From the NCBI GenBank assembly GCA_947044405.1, contig CAMRHE010000054.1, positions 7,021,501 through 7,085,500 on the forward strand: a DNA stretch of 64,000 bases, written 5' to 3'. This document shows, in pieces, positions 21,186 to 33,400 of the stretch (positions are counted from its first letter, which is position 1; each line of letters opens with the position of its first letter). The DNA is from Leptodactylus fallax (Eukaryota; Chordata; Amphibia; Anura; Leptodactylidae). A program made the translations under genes and the position numbers. The notes beneath the pieces were generated by a model. It did not search any database. It saw nothing but the letters and a program-made list of their open reading frames with translations, and had not been told where the DNA came from.

Positions 21186-23651
21186 GTTAGTTATACAGAG
21201 TATCCAATGAGGAAATATGTTACATTGCCTGTTAACTGGGAGTACTGTTACTAGGCTCTGTCATCTCCCCAGCATCTGTTTCTGAAAATAATTGTATTCC
21301 TCATAATACACCAACTCTGTGTTGTAATGTGTCTCTGTAATTCCTAATAGAAATCTATGACTAAATTGACTGCTATTAGTTGGGGGTGGGTCCCTATACA
21401 GTCTGACACAATCCAACTAGTGCTGCCCATGGAAACACCCCTCTGACAAAGGGAACACCCAGCTGTCAATTGTATTCATACATTTCTGGAAGGAATAAAT
21501 CTGTGCGTCTGTAACAAGCTAAAGTTAATACCAGGCGTCACTATTTTGGATACATAGTTCCTCTTCTACCTAAGGAAAAAGAAGTTGAAATGACTAATGA
21601 ATCTGACTGTGAGAATCTTGTCTTTTTCTGAAGTCTTCCTGTCAGCATCACATGATCCTATGGAACATAAACTTCTGTGTAATGGAGGAAATTTGTCAGA
21701 TTCTGAAATATTGATCTGAGTTCCTGTAAATGCAAAGGAAGGCTGTCTGGATGAGCCAACATGAAAGCCTCTTACAGCTCTGCTTTCGGCATTAATCATT
21801 TATAGCCGCTTTAAAGACTGAAGAGATGAAATAAGTTAGAGAGAGAATCTGCAATGCCATAATATCTAAGCGATCTGTAATTAGAAATCCTCACATAACG
21901 ACAGTCCTGAGTGCCGGTGTCCTATTTAAAGGATATTTCCACCTAACCCTAAACAAAAAGTAGACACATTTATAGAGCTCTGCACTGTTGTTAGTGTATA
22001 GCACATAACTGTGTACTCTTGACTGCACTTGACTGAAGTGTATATTGTATAATATATCCAGTCCAGTCTGTATAAATGAGAAAGGTAAGGTATAGACTAA
22101 GTACTTCTACAAGGATAAAGCAAAATAGTTATACAGTATAAACAGTAAACGCAAAATATGCAGATAAAAGTAAAAAAAAAAAAATCCATTCCTTCCTCTT
22201 TTAATCTGCTCCTTTCCTTTGATCATATTTTGTCTCATATTACAATTTGAACTGTGAAATATATAAAGCAATACTTTCTCTATGTCCAAGAAGTTCAGTC
22301 ATGCCCCCCTCCTACTGTGCTGTGCCTGGTGGTAAGGTAACTGGCTGCAGCATGAGCCTCTTCTCTGTGCTCTGTCTGCTACAGGATAGTACAAGGCATT
22401 ATGGGAAAAGGAGCTGGGAAGCTCAAGCGCCCTCTGTTGGATGTAACAAATCCTCAATTTGCTTTTGACCCACTGAGTCTTGAGAAAGCAAAAGGGATAT
22501 TAGCCAAGCCAATATCACTCAGAGCAGTGTTAAGGCCCACTCACTTTGATAAACTGGTGATAATTTATTCCCCAGATTCTGCACAGTACTCACACTATTA
22601 TAATCTCTTATGAAGAGGGGAAAACAGAAAACAGAAGTAAAAGTAACCAGTTCTAAAATTTAATATTAAAGCAGACAAGAGGAACTCTTGATCAGTGACC
22701 CGAGATTATGAGACAGCAAAAACCCATAAATCTCCCATATGTGACACTACATTCTTTCTGGCAGGAAATGGAGACAGTTGTAGCATCTCCAGCAGGTTAT
22801 TGACTCTGTCTACTGTGAGTTATGTTTAACATTTTATAGCTAATGTGGAAGTATCCACAGGAACTCTTCTTCTGTTGTTAACTCTTCAATATTGTGCATC
22901 CTGGCGAAAAAAAAATTGACTAGGGTAATTCTGTTTTGTTTTTGGTATAAAAACTTTGTTCATATTTAAAATGAAGATTCACATATAATATTTTTCTAAA
23001 TAAATATTTTCCTGGCCAGGGCCCAGATTAGGCTGCATATACTAACAGAACGCTAGCATTTGCCACCATCTCAAATGTCTGTCAACTGAGCATAAGGCTT
23101 GTGTAACCAGATTTTTTTTATAGGGCAGCAGGAGGAGCATTTTTACACCACCTTGTGGATGACCCGTTGTCTAATCAGACCACACAGTAATCATTTGCAC
23201 ATCTGCCTGAGACATAACTGCAAGTTTTGCAATCCGATATTTTTTTTTTTTTCTTTTGTCAGTGAGTATATCAATGGTCGATAAAACATGAATTGGCTAT
23301 GGAATTAAAAAGCACAGTACAAAGCTATAAGCAATGATAAAGATAAACACAAAATGTGTACTGTGTACACTGACACCCAAAATGGAACACAACTAGTTTC
23401 TCAGCATCTGTAAGCATTTCATTTTTATATGAGTAAGGGCTTATTCACATTATAGTGAAAAATGGACGTGAGATGTTTTTTGAACACATACTTATCAATA
23501 GAAATCCGACACTTTTCTGTCTACATTTGTGCCAAAATTTATGGTGCACAGGATTTATGACATATTTATGAACAGTGAGGAACAGAAAGAACAGAAAAAT
23601 AACACTTTTGTACACTAGAATGGGCATGGTTTAGAAGTGTCTAACTTTACT
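21186..23651. other. Unassigned non-coding DNA
   Basis: No supported gene. A 70-codon frame at 22401-22613 lies beside 'gcgccctctgttgga', a phrase more typical of repeats than exons. T runs at about 23239-23252. Confidence 0.35.
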
Positions 23652-23655
23652 TTAA

Positions 23656-24221
23656 AGAGGACCTTTCATGTACTTAGGCACATGCAGTTTTACATACCAC
23701 TAGAAAGCTGACAGCGCGCTGAATTCAGCGCACTGCCGGCTTTCCCGGTATGTGCCCTGGGGCTGGAAATATCGGCGGTGTAAGTTTCACGGTTTACTGT
23801 CAGAAAGGCGTTCCTGACAGTCTAGCTGCGCTGTGAGGAACGCTCTCCCTGACAGTTCTTGTTCATAGACTTGTACTGGGGGGGCGTTCCTCACAGCTCA
23901 GCGTCATCGCCGAGCAGTAAGGAACGCCCCTTCTGACAGTACAGCTCTATAGACGAGTACAGCGATGACGCTGAGCTGTGAGAAACGCCCCCCCCCCCCA
24001 GTACAAGTCTATGAACGAGAACTGTCGGGGAGGGCGTTCCTCACAGCACAGCTAGACTGTCAGGAACGCCTTTCTTACAGTAAACCGTGAAACTTACACC
24101 GCCGATATCTCCAGCCCTGGGGCACATACCGGGAAAGCCAGCAGTGCGCTGAATTCAGCGCGCTGTCAGCTTTCTAGTTGTATGTAAAACCGTATGTGCC
24201 TGAGGACATGAAAGGTCCTCT
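23656..24221. mobile_element. 566-bp TTAA palindromic MITE
   Basis: TTAA at 23652-23655 and 24222-24225. Ends AGAGGACCTTTCATGT and its inverse. The two arms pair along almost the whole length: 'gaattcagcgc', 'gtaagtttcacggtttac', 'tgacagtctagctg', 'gtacaagtctatgaac', 'gctgagctgtgag' all return inverted. The arms end in a C-run (23989-23999) that pairs with the G-run at 23878-23884. The centre is near 23940. Purine-purine ends favour Kolobok over piggyBac. A 220-bp relative is at 35567-35786. Confidence 0.8.
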
Positions 24222-24309
24222 TTAAGTAGTACAAATTTAGCCTACGAATTAAGTATTTTGTCTACATGTTTTGTGTAAATATTTGTCTCTTGGTGAGGCT
24301 CGACACTTT

Positions 24310-24663
24310 TAGACTCTATTTAGATCACGTTTTTAACATCCGTTTAAGGGAAGCAAAAAAAGGATTTAAATAATGGATCCAAAAACGGATGCAAACGGAT
24401 GGCCATCTGTTTTCAAAAACATCAATGTTAAAAAAATACACAAATCCATTGCTGTGTTTTTTTAAAAAGGACACAAAAACGTAGTATACCATACTTTTGT
24501 GTCTGTCCAAAAAAAACAGACAGCAACGGATCCGTTTTTTTTAACATTGAGGTCTATGGAAACGGATGGCCAAACGTTTGCAACCGTTTTTCCATCCGTT
24601 TTTTGAAACCGTTTCTTTGCATCCGTTAAACGGCTGTAAAAAATGTGATCTGAATAGAGCCTT
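24310..24663. mobile_element. Palindromic hAT-like MITE
   Basis: Left end AGACTCTATTTAGATCACGT, right end ATGTGATCTGAATAGAGCC. The arms carry paired 'aaacggatgcaaacggatgg' / 'ccatccgtttttt' and 'aacatcaatgttaaaaaaa' words. Non-coding. Confidence 0.65.
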
Positions 24664-24831
24664 AATCGGATGGTATTTGAGTCAGAATTTTGGAGCAGTA
24701 TGACAGATTCATAAATATGCCTAAAACTATGATTGGAATTCGTAGTTTAAGACAGTGTAAAGTTCAACAGCATTGCTAAATGTGCTCCACTGAATCCAAT
24801 GTGTTCAAATGTCTGTTTTTTTGATGGTTCG

Positions 24832-25090
24832 TTTTTTTAATGGTCGTCAAAAAAATTGACATGTACTACCTTTGTCCTTCAAAATAGATAGTGCCATGTG
24901 AATAGGCCCACTGAAATTCATGGGATCTATAATGGCCATGTGACGGCCATTTCAGAAATGGCCGTCGCATGGCCACCATTCACTGCAATGTGAATAATGG
25001 CTGTCCGTGCACTTGCATGGACATGCATGGACATACACGGCCATTTTTCACGAACATTACTATAGGTCCATGAAAAATGGCATGGCCGTG
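24832..25090. repeat. Imperfect palindromic repeat
   Basis: The words 'gccatgtgaatagg' and 'tgcaatgtgaata', and 'ggccatttcagaaatggcc' (a 19-bp palindrome at about 24946-24965), with 'catggacatgcatggacata' as a short tandem repeat at 25015-25036. Probably a decayed hAT-like MITE next to the TTAA element. Confidence 0.45.
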
Positions 25091-25100
25091 TATAGTTTAA

Positions 25101-25654
25101 AGGGGTTTTCCAGGCAATTTTTTTTAAGGGTCTGTTAGTGCTATTAATGGGTTAATAAGTGTACCCAAATACCTTTAGCAGTGTTTTGAGTGATTTCTGG
25201 GTTTCTCTGGGAGCTTCTGGTATATTCTATCTTCACTCACACTACCTCCCCCCTCCCTCTCCTCACACCCCCACCCTGCTTCCCTAGCTAGCCCTTCCTA
25301 ACTAAATCATTCAGCCCACCCCATCATACTTTCCTGTCTTCCTGTCCGAATTTTCTGGGCACGGGAGATCATGTCTTTCTGCAGGGCCGGCTCCTCCGCC
25401 TCTTGCCGGCGCAATAGAGACAGAGTGCCGGCAGAAATCAAGAAGAGGAGGAGCCAGCAACCAGATAGAAGTGTTCCGTGCCCAGAAGATCCGGACAGGA
25501 AGACAGGTAAGTATGATGGGGGGGGGGGGAATAGTATTGATGATGTTCCGTTTCTGTAAACGAGAGAACGGAATGTCACTGTAAAATCTGAATATGTGCC
25601 TGGGACAGCTGTTTAACTTAGTTTAAAAATATGAGTTTATCCCGGACAACCCCT
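25101..25654. mobile_element. TTAA MITE, 554 bp
   Basis: TTAA at 25097-25100 and 25655-25658. Ends AGGGGTTTTCCAGGCAA and the inverse of the right end, AGGGGTTGTCCGGGATAA. The middle has an inverted GC-rich pair ('ttctgggcacggga' / 'tccgtgcccagaa', 'cttcctgtc' / 'gacaggaag', 'cctcttgccggcg' / 'cgccggc'-like). The sister copy is 44061-44886. Kolobok-type ends; non-coding. Confidence 0.75.
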
Positions 25655-25748
25655 TTAATTCAGAGATAGATATATCCTTTACTCTTTAAATAGCCACTGT
25701 CATTTCAATAAACTTTGCATAAAAAATATTACAGACATATGTAATATA

Positions 25749-25985
25749 CAGTCATATGAAAAAGTTTGGGCACCCCTATTAATCTTAATCATTTTTAGTT
25801 CTAAATATTTGGGTGTTTGCAACAGCCATTTCAATTTGATATATCTAATAACTGATGGACACAGTAATATTTCAGGATTGAAATGAGGTTTATTGTACTA
25901 ACAGAAAATGTGCAATATGCATTAAACCAAAATTTGACCGGTGCAAAAATTTGGGTACCCTTATCATTTTATTGATTTGAATACT
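25749..25985 (+). mobile_element. Tc1-type element, 5' end only (family C)
   Basis: TA at 25747-25748 is followed by CAGTCATATGAAAAAGTTTG. It is almost identical to the 197-bp MITE at 11762-11958 for about 190 bp, then continues with an inner copy of the end motif ('gcaaaaatttgggtaccc') as in IR/DR-type Tc1 elements. The rest of the element is missing; at about 25986 it gives way to another repeat. Confidence 0.75.
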
Positions 25986-25989
25986 CCTA

Positions 25990-26513
25990 ACTATTTTTTA
26001 TTTTTATATTTTATTTTTATTTTTTTTTCATAAAGGTCGCCATATTCTTACACCCATAACTTTTTTATATTTCCCTGTATGCATAGGGCGTCTTTTTTTG
26101 TGGGACCAGATGTACATTTTTGTTATACCATTTTGAGGAATATCTATTGCTTTGATCACTTTTTATTCAAATTTTTATCAGAGGTGAAACAGTGCAAAAA
26201 CAGTGGTTTTTATAAGTGTGTAGACTGAGCGTTTTTAGACACAGGGATACCTAATGTATGTGTGTTTTATAGTAATTTTCTACTTGTATATGTATTCTAG
26301 AGAAAGGGGGTTATTTGAATTTTTAATTCTTTTAAATTTTTTTATTTATTTATTTTTTAAATACTGTATTTATTAGAACCCATAGGGACTTTGTTGTATA
26401 ATACAGAAAAGACCCCGTGGCTTTGGCGGCAGTTCAACTCCTGACCGGCTGCCATATTTAAATACCCAACATCCGCTATACTATTATGTTGGATGTCAGG
26501 AAGGGGTTAAAAG
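25990..26513. repeat. Fragment of a TTAA element with piggyBac-like ends
   Basis: Shares diffuse T-rich blocks with 53401-54392 ('gacagtatgtagttttta'-like 'gtgggaccagatgtac', 'tttgatcactttttattc', 'agaaaggggg'). It ends in 'gacatccgc...ttggatgtcagg' and AAGGGGTTAA at 26504-26513, so its terminus reads CCCCTTCCTGACATCC, with pyrimidines first as in piggyBac. The left end is missing. Confidence 0.5.
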
Positions 26514-26929
26514 GGGGGTATTTACATTTTAAGGATCCTATCTAAGCTGCTAGCTTATGTAAATTCAAGAGTATTCCTAAATATATTACTTTAGAAATGC
26601 TGCTTAATTTGCTTGTTATCTGAAATTATTTCTCCCATTGTTTATGCAATGTTGTCAAGGTACCAGCCTGTTATCTGATCTCAGGTTGCATGACATAGCT
26701 CACTGCCCTCTGGAAAGCAGGGGGCGGAGTTCTCTGGATTACACTTGCTTTCAGAGCTGTTATCTCCTGCTATTGGGTCCTGAGCAATTAGGTCAGCTAA
26801 TTACAGTTTGCTGATAAAGGCTCAGTGTATCTGTTATCTCTCTATGTAAACACAAACATAACATTGAGTTTACTGCAAGTCCACTGTCAACCCTAGCAGC
26901 ATCTAAGTTTTTTTTCTCTCCAAACCAGT
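26514..26929. other. Unassigned non-coding DNA
   Basis: No recognisable gene. It may include the lost right part of the Tc1 remnant that follows. Confidence 0.3.
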
Positions 26930-27429
26930 GTAATCTATTATACATCATGAACACTGACTTTAACTGAGGCAAGTGAGGCCCGCAGTGCTTTAGATGTTGT
27001 TCTGGGTGCTTTTGCGACCTCCTGGATGAGTCGTCAATGCTTTCTTGTTGTAATTTTGGTAAGCTGGCCACTCCTGTTTTCTACATTTGTGGATAATAAC
27101 TCTCACTGTGGTTCGCTGGAGTCCCAAAGCCTTAGAAATGATTCTACAGGTCTGGCAGTAATCAGCCCTGGGTGTGGCTAGTGAAATTGAACTTAGCTTT
27201 CCTAAAAATGTGGTTAATCACAATTCATTCATGGGGGGCAATTACTTTTTCACATAGGGCCAGGTTGTTTGGGATAGCTTTTGTCCCTTAATAAATTAAA
27301 TCATCACTTAAAAACTGAATTTTGCATTTACTCAGGTCATCTTTGTCTGATAATCTGAAACATTTAAATGTGACAAATGCACAAAAACAAAAGAAATGTT
27401 TAAGGGGCAAATACTTTTTCACAGCATTG
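26930..27429 (-). pseudogene. 5' half of a decayed Tc1 element with transposase N-terminus (family D)
   Basis: The outer end (GCAAATACTTTTTCACAGCATTG, read inward from 27429 on the minus strand) is a Tc1-type terminus next to TA, with an inner copy 'ggcaattactttttcacat' at 27238-27257, an IR/DR arrangement. Beyond it the minus strand encodes an N-terminal transposase helix-turn-helix remnant: ISKALGLQRTTVRVIIHKCRK at about 27138-27076, then a worn GRP region. The DDE part is not visible. Frames are broken by indels and stops. Confidence 0.65.
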
Positions 27430-28145
27430 TATTTATATGGATAATTTTTATCCCCAGTTTGTTTTTGCTTATAGGACACATGGACATCATAGAAGGAGGT
27501 GTCCTGATTAGTAGTCCGATCTAAGACTCAAATTTGTAAACTGCTCTGTAATGGCGAACACTAATCTACACTTGCCCTGAAGTGGCCACTACAGGAGAAA
27601 TATATGGCTGATAATTGCCGGGAGTAAGTGGAGACAGACCCAGGAGTTAGCTGAAGGCGATGACAGTTACCATTTTATGTCTAGCTTTGTGAAACAATCC
27701 TTCTAACCAAACTAAGAAATAGAAAGGAATCTTGGAGGACATTTCTCCATATGATGTCTTCGTCCTTCATCGGGAATCTACTCTTGTCTTTTATTGGGAA
27801 ACATAAGAGAGAACAGATCCATGAAGTCTAAAAAAATATCTTCCATTTTCAGACAATGAAATCATGCTAAATATCAGCATTGTATAACTGACTACCCACC
27901 CAGGATGTGTCAAGATTTTGAGGCCACCCACAGACATGTATCAAAGGCTACAGTCATTACATCTCCTCTCAACTTGAAAGAGGACTATTATAAACCATTC
28001 ACTGTCCTTTACTGCTCCTCGGGTTTATTAATGGACCAAAAACTGGAATTAAAGCATACCTCCAGCTCTAAACAACTCTTCATAAATAAATAGTGCATTT
28101 GAATATAAGAAACTTTGTGAGATCTGTTTCCTTCAGCACTTATTA
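27430..28145. other. Unassigned non-coding DNA
   Basis: No gene or repeat recognised. Confidence 0.35.
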
Positions 28146-28327
28146 AGGCTAGGTTCAGACTTGTGTCCTGTCTCTGCCTGAGGATTCTTTTTCCCATTCC
28201 GCTTTACAAATGCGGAGAGAAAAGTCCTGCAAGCAGCGCTTTTCTCTCCGCATTTTCTGCCGGAAACAGGGTGGAAACCTGGCGGATCCCCCGAAAAGAA
28301 ACCCGAACGCAGGTGTGAACCTAGCGT
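28146..28327. mobile_element. Palindromic hAT-like MITE, 'gctaggttcacac' family, copy 2
   Basis: Left end AAGGCTAGGTTCAGACTTG, right end GCAGGTGTGAACCTAGCG. The internal hairpin 'atgcggagagaaaagtcctg' pairs with 'agcgcttttctctccgcatt'. About 180 bp and non-coding. Related to 18093-18349. Confidence 0.7.
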
Positions 28328-29724
28328 CAGCTATTCTCCTGCTCCTTATCTTCAGTCTGACTGCTTTGTTTACATTTATATCTGTTTCTGTATTCAGCCT
28401 CAAACATACAACTCTATGCAGCAGATGTGTGTGTGTGTGGGGGAGGGGGGAGGTTGAGAAGGATTCTTCTGCCAGCTAGTTCATTGATTTATTATCTCAT
28501 TGGTGTACTAGTAGCCTCTTGTCTACAACCTAGCAGTGTTAAAAAGCAAGGAACAGCAGAGTGTAACCGCAGCAATTATTTTAGCGTTTTTAATCCCCCC
28601 TCCCCTCTTCATAGACTAATATGGAGAATGTAACAGCCTGAAAAGTGGAGAAGAAAACATATTTCTTTAATAACATATATTACACAGTTGCATATATTAC
28701 TATTGTACTATTCATTTATGAAAAATTGTTTATAACTGGACACTTTAAAAAAAAAGAATACAAACTTATGCTATAAAGTAAATGTAAATAGAGCCATAGC
28801 ACTATTTATTACTGTAGAATAATCAAATAACAGTGCATTTATAGTAAGGCAATATACCTCCTAAGACATCCAGTCATGTAGTCATATACTTAAGGACTTT
28901 ATAATAATATTAATATTTTCATAACAATTGTCACATGCAAATTACATGATTTGAAGGGCCTGTGATGCTCATCTGACTGCTGTTCAGTATGATGTTATAT
29001 CCATACCCGAGGGTCATGTACGGATGCATTACCAAAGACTATTCCCTGACCATTCCAGCTATTTAATCAATAATCTCATTCCAAATTCCTTATATTGATG
29101 CTTTTAGCATCACATTACAGTCTGAACTCAATTTACTGGGGAGGCAAAAATCCAATTAGGGAGATTTCTTTGAAACATAAACCTGGCACATAAACAGTGA
29201 CATAGTTTATCAGTTAATATCTATATATTTAAACACTGCCATATCCATATTATAACCATGTATGAATACAGTGGACGCACTGTGGCATGAGCAAGCATAC
29301 ACAGCTCTAGGCTGTCAGCCTCACTGCAATGCATATTTATAAGCAGTGGCCTATCAATAATGCTTTCCCTCCAGCCACACAATGTGATTTTGTGATGTGC
29401 TGTCTGGAAACAGTTGTGGCACATAAATAGTCATATCCCAACCCTTGTTTCTTTCTTAAGCATTAACAGTAGATGGAAATGCAACCAAAACTACTGACAA
29501 AAAAAAAAGCAGAGTAGAGAGTTGCTTTTATAGAGAGCATCACTCACAACTTTCCTTTTTTTTATTTATTATATATCAGACTGAGATTGTATAATTTACC
29601 TACTCCATTTTAATAACAGTAAAACTATAACAGGAAATGTTAGAGACTGCTATAAACCTATTACTGTCATCTCAGATGCCTACTGCATTGAGAAATAAGT
29701 TCATGACAATTCAACTGAAAGTAT
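28328..29724. other. Unassigned non-coding DNA
   Basis: No gene recognised. A GT/G-rich stretch lies at 28424-28452. Confidence 0.35.
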
Positions 29725-29929
29725 TATTTATTTATTTTTTATTTATTATGCTTAATTGTATAGTACCATCATATTCCGCAGCGCTTTATAGACATTGACA
29801 GTCATTGTCCCAAGGGCTCACAATCTACATTCCCTATCAGTTTATCTTTGGAGTGTGGGAGGAAACTGGAGTACCCGGAGGAAACCCACACAAACACAGG
29901 GAGAACATACAAAAACTCCCTGCAGATGT

Positions 29930-29936
<7 letters not shown>
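29725..29936 (-). repeat. SINE/L2-type retroposon, copy 1
   Basis: Contains 'attccgcagcgctttatag', 'gggctcacaatctacattcc' and 'ggagtgtgggaggaaactgg', ending 'acacagggagaacatac'. I recognise this as the vertebrate retroposon whose sense 3' end reads 'gcgctatataaataa'. Here it lies antisense. A second copy is at 34973-35115 in sense orientation. The 5' end abuts the (TA)n tract. Confidence 0.6.
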
Positions 29937-29987
<51 letters not shown>

Positions 29988-29998
29988 ATATCTATATA
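29935..29998. repeat. (TA)n microsatellite
   Basis: About 25 TA units with two TATC interruptions near the right end. Frames reading YIYIYI across it are artefacts. Confidence 0.95.
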
Positions 29999-30000
29999 AG

Positions 30001-30359
30001 TGTATGGACCCAGAGGGCGCTAGTGAGCGACCCAAAGCCGGGCTTGAAAAGGTCCTCAGCCACACCCATAGGTGGGGGCACCAACTCCAGACGGAGTGTC
30101 TTCAGCAGGAGAGAGTGCTGTGGAGACCTGCAGGAAGCAGGGAGATGGGGAACCATTCGGAGACGGACAGGCGGTCTGTCCCAAGAGGACTGGGGTCTTG
30201 AAAGGACTGACTGAGCCAGGCTGTTTGTTATTTTTTGTTCCATTAATAAGCCGAATAAAAGCCATTTACTATGGATTAGCACTGTCTGAATGCTGCTTTT
30301 CCAGCACCCAGTACCACCTACACCGCTGCCGCCTTTGAGGCTAAATCCCCCCAAATTGC
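30001..30359 (+). repeat. LTR-like unit between two (TA)n tracts
   Basis: A compact, GC-richer 359-bp block starting TGTATGGACCC and ending TTGCCA, lying between (TA)n tracts at 29935 and 30366. It contains a poly-A signal (GAATAAAAGCC at about 30253) followed by about 95 bp. TG...CA ends, an internal AATAAA and lack of coding suggest a solo LTR. No clear target duplication can be defined in the TA repeat, so a SINE-like or other insert is also possible. Confidence 0.4.
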
Positions 30360-30361
30360 CA

Positions 30362-30365
<4 letters not shown>

Positions 30366-30404
<39 letters not shown>
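30366..30404. repeat. (TA)n microsatellite
   Basis: About 19 TA units to the right of the LTR-like block. Together with 29935-29998 it suggests that one TA tract was split by the insertion. Confidence 0.95.
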
Positions 30405-30406
<2 letters not shown>

Positions 30407-33400
30407 TAGTACAAATAGCTCAAGTGACATTGTCTTAGGAGCGAACAAAAAAGCACAAAAGATGTGTTACTACCACATCTGAAAGAATAAGGGTGATTAA
30501 CTGACAGAATCCATCCACAATGTGAAATATTTAGCCTGGTGTCAAACAAGGCCAGTCCTTTGCAGCCTCTAAAACACATTGCTTAATAGCTCCTACACTG
30601 ACAGCAGTAATGAATGGATGGCCTTCATACACTCTAAAATGCTAATGCTGGAAACTATTGCTTGAAAGGCCTGGTTCAAAGGTCTGCCAATCCATTCTGC
30701 TGAGGCAAGAATGGCAATGGTAGCCTCTTTATCCCTTATAAAACCTCCATATGGATTAAGAAGGGTCTTGAGTTCACTGATTTTTTTTTTTATCTAAAGC
30801 TAAGTGCCCCCATTTTTTAATTATGTATCTGATATTATATAATTTACATATTTATTTATTTAAAGAGATTAGATCTAGGGGATCTGTTCATACTTGCATT
30901 AGTTAGTTCATTAGGTTTCCATCACATCACAACATATATAACATCTTTCCAGCATAAAAAAAAAAAGCTGCCAGGACCCATATCACGTCTAAAAGACATT
31001 CCCCACCCTTGCAACGCTCGGCAGTTATTGATCAGAACACTGATATTATGATTAATGAGAAATTAAATGCAACCTCGTTGTGATATGGTAGATCACTTCA
31101 ATAGAGTTTGAGGTTCCTAACTGTCGTCCTCCTATGCACCAAACGTGGGTTATGTACTATCTATTTAACTACTGGACCAGACTTAATTCTAATGGTATGG
31201 ACTGTGTTTACTGTTTTTGTATCATTATGCTGTTGTATCTCTTGAACCACCCTACCTCTATGTGTAATTCCTTGGATGCTGTATTCATTGTCCAAACATT
31301 TGATGATTGTACCTATATTAACATGCAGTGTTTATCACTGCAACTATCAATCATTTTTTTTTTTAGACTAAAAAAAAAAGAAAACTATGAAAGACTCCTT
31401 ACAACTTACTGTGATCCTTCAAGATCTTTCATAAAACAATTATGCAATATTGCATAATATTTATGATGGTTTCAGTAAAAACAACAGAAGCTATGATGTT
31501 GATGTGAACAGAGCCTAATTTATCCTTTATTTTCTTCTCAATTGCAATGGCCTTTTTGTATTTTCAGCGGTTATTCAACAGAGTATACTTTTCACTGTAA
31601 AGACTTATAGTAGAAGCGTACTGGTGCACAGTACAAGATGGTACACTATCGCTACCAGTTTACTTTATCTTCCAACTCTATATGGAGGCTGATTTAGGCA
31701 GTGTAACTAGTGGTCTTTTCATTGCCCACCTAGCCACAGTAGTCATTTCTCAAAGAGTCTTACAAAGCTGATTAAACAAACTGGATATTGTAGGAAACTT
31801 TATGTACTGTAGTGAGTTGTGCTGTTTCCATGACTCCTCTTTACTTCTACAAGAGTAACAGAAACAGAACGTGTACCCCAGCAAGTTTGACTGCTTCTAT
31901 AAAACTGGACATCAGTACATTCAAACAGACACAAACCAAGAGATAAACTGTCTCTCAGGTGGATAAAGCAGATGAAAATGTATTTAAAAGTGAGGTAATG
32001 TGCAAAAAGAGTTTTAGAAGTAGAGATAATTTTAAGAATAAACAAAACAAAGACGCATAGCTATGGAGACCTCTGATGGGGAAGTGAAGTTTGGCAAATT
32101 TCCCAAAAAAAGGCCATATTTCTGGCAGTCAGCCATCAGAACGTCCTCTTATAATCAACGTCACACTCATAACCTAATTAGCATCATGGAACATGTGACA
32201 TATAGTTAACTCTAAAGAACATGACATGGCCAAAACATTGGCTCCAAAGCAGAGCTTATCTAACTATTTTGACTTATTTACCTAAATAATGTTTCTAGAC
32301 ACACTAGGTTCCAAATAACTAGATCATAGGTGAACATTCTTGCTCACATAACAAGGCCACATATGAAATTGTCAGCAATAAAGGAATTGGCATTCTACAT
32401 ACTGTATATACAATGGCTTTACAACAAATTAGCAATTGATTATTATTAAAGACTATAATGACTATTTTTCCTTATTATTAGTAACAGTTGGGTTGTATCT
32501 GTAGGTACATATTGGGATTTAGGCCTCATGCTCTAAGGTGTCATAAGCTGTTGGTAGGCCTGTGTTGGGGAACCCCAAAACCAGTGCAGTTACATCTTTA
32601 TGGATATGGACCTCTGTATTTTATAAAACTTTTGAAGCTTTATTGATGAATTGAATGTTACATTTTAAGATGGATAGTTCTTGTTCTATAATACTATTTA
32701 TTCTACTACTTGTCTCCCTATTGGTGCCTGCTGGTAGCATATAGATCAGTATCTATGAGTTACATTTACATATTGAACACATTGCTTCATTCACATTCTG
32801 ATCCTAAACAAAACTAAATGTCTTAGCTCCAAACAAAACAATGACCTGTACTTTCCACATATGATATGCTGCATGGTTGTCTTGCTGATGTCAGTTGTGC
32901 AAAGAGACTACACACTGTACTGTGATCTGCAAACTGTTGTAATGCATTGTGGCATATAATCTGAACTCACCACTTGTCTACTATTTCCAGTGCCATATAC
33001 CCAAACTATATATAAAAGCTCAGCTTTTTTTTGGAACTTCCATAGAAATAAATAGCATGTGTAACCACCTCTACATTCACAGTGGCACCAGGTGGAATGG
33101 GAATTAAGGAACCTCCATTCTGAAGATAGGTGCATGACCCATAGGAATATCCTTTGGATATGCCGTAAATATCTAAGATGGAAAAAGATCAGTGGCAAGG
33201 AACACATGATGATTTTTGACGGCAAATATACTGTAGACATATGGGAAAATCTATTATAGGTCTTACACGTTTTCTGACAGTAAAAAGTGTACCTCTTAAT
33301 AATTTTGTCGCAACCCACTCTGGGGTGGCTGATTATTAAGACTGAAGTAGTTTATGCAAGTCTTAATACATTGGCCCAATGATCTTTTATTCCTAACAGA

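Noticed and set aside
22401..22613. 70-codon frame starting MGKGAGKLKRPLLDV
   Set aside because: Looks exon-like at first, but no splice sites fit, and the neighbouring 'gcgccctctgttgga' phrase points to repeat DNA.
29795..30214. Frames reading YIYIYI
   Set aside because: Produced by the (TA)n microsatellite joined to repeat sequence.
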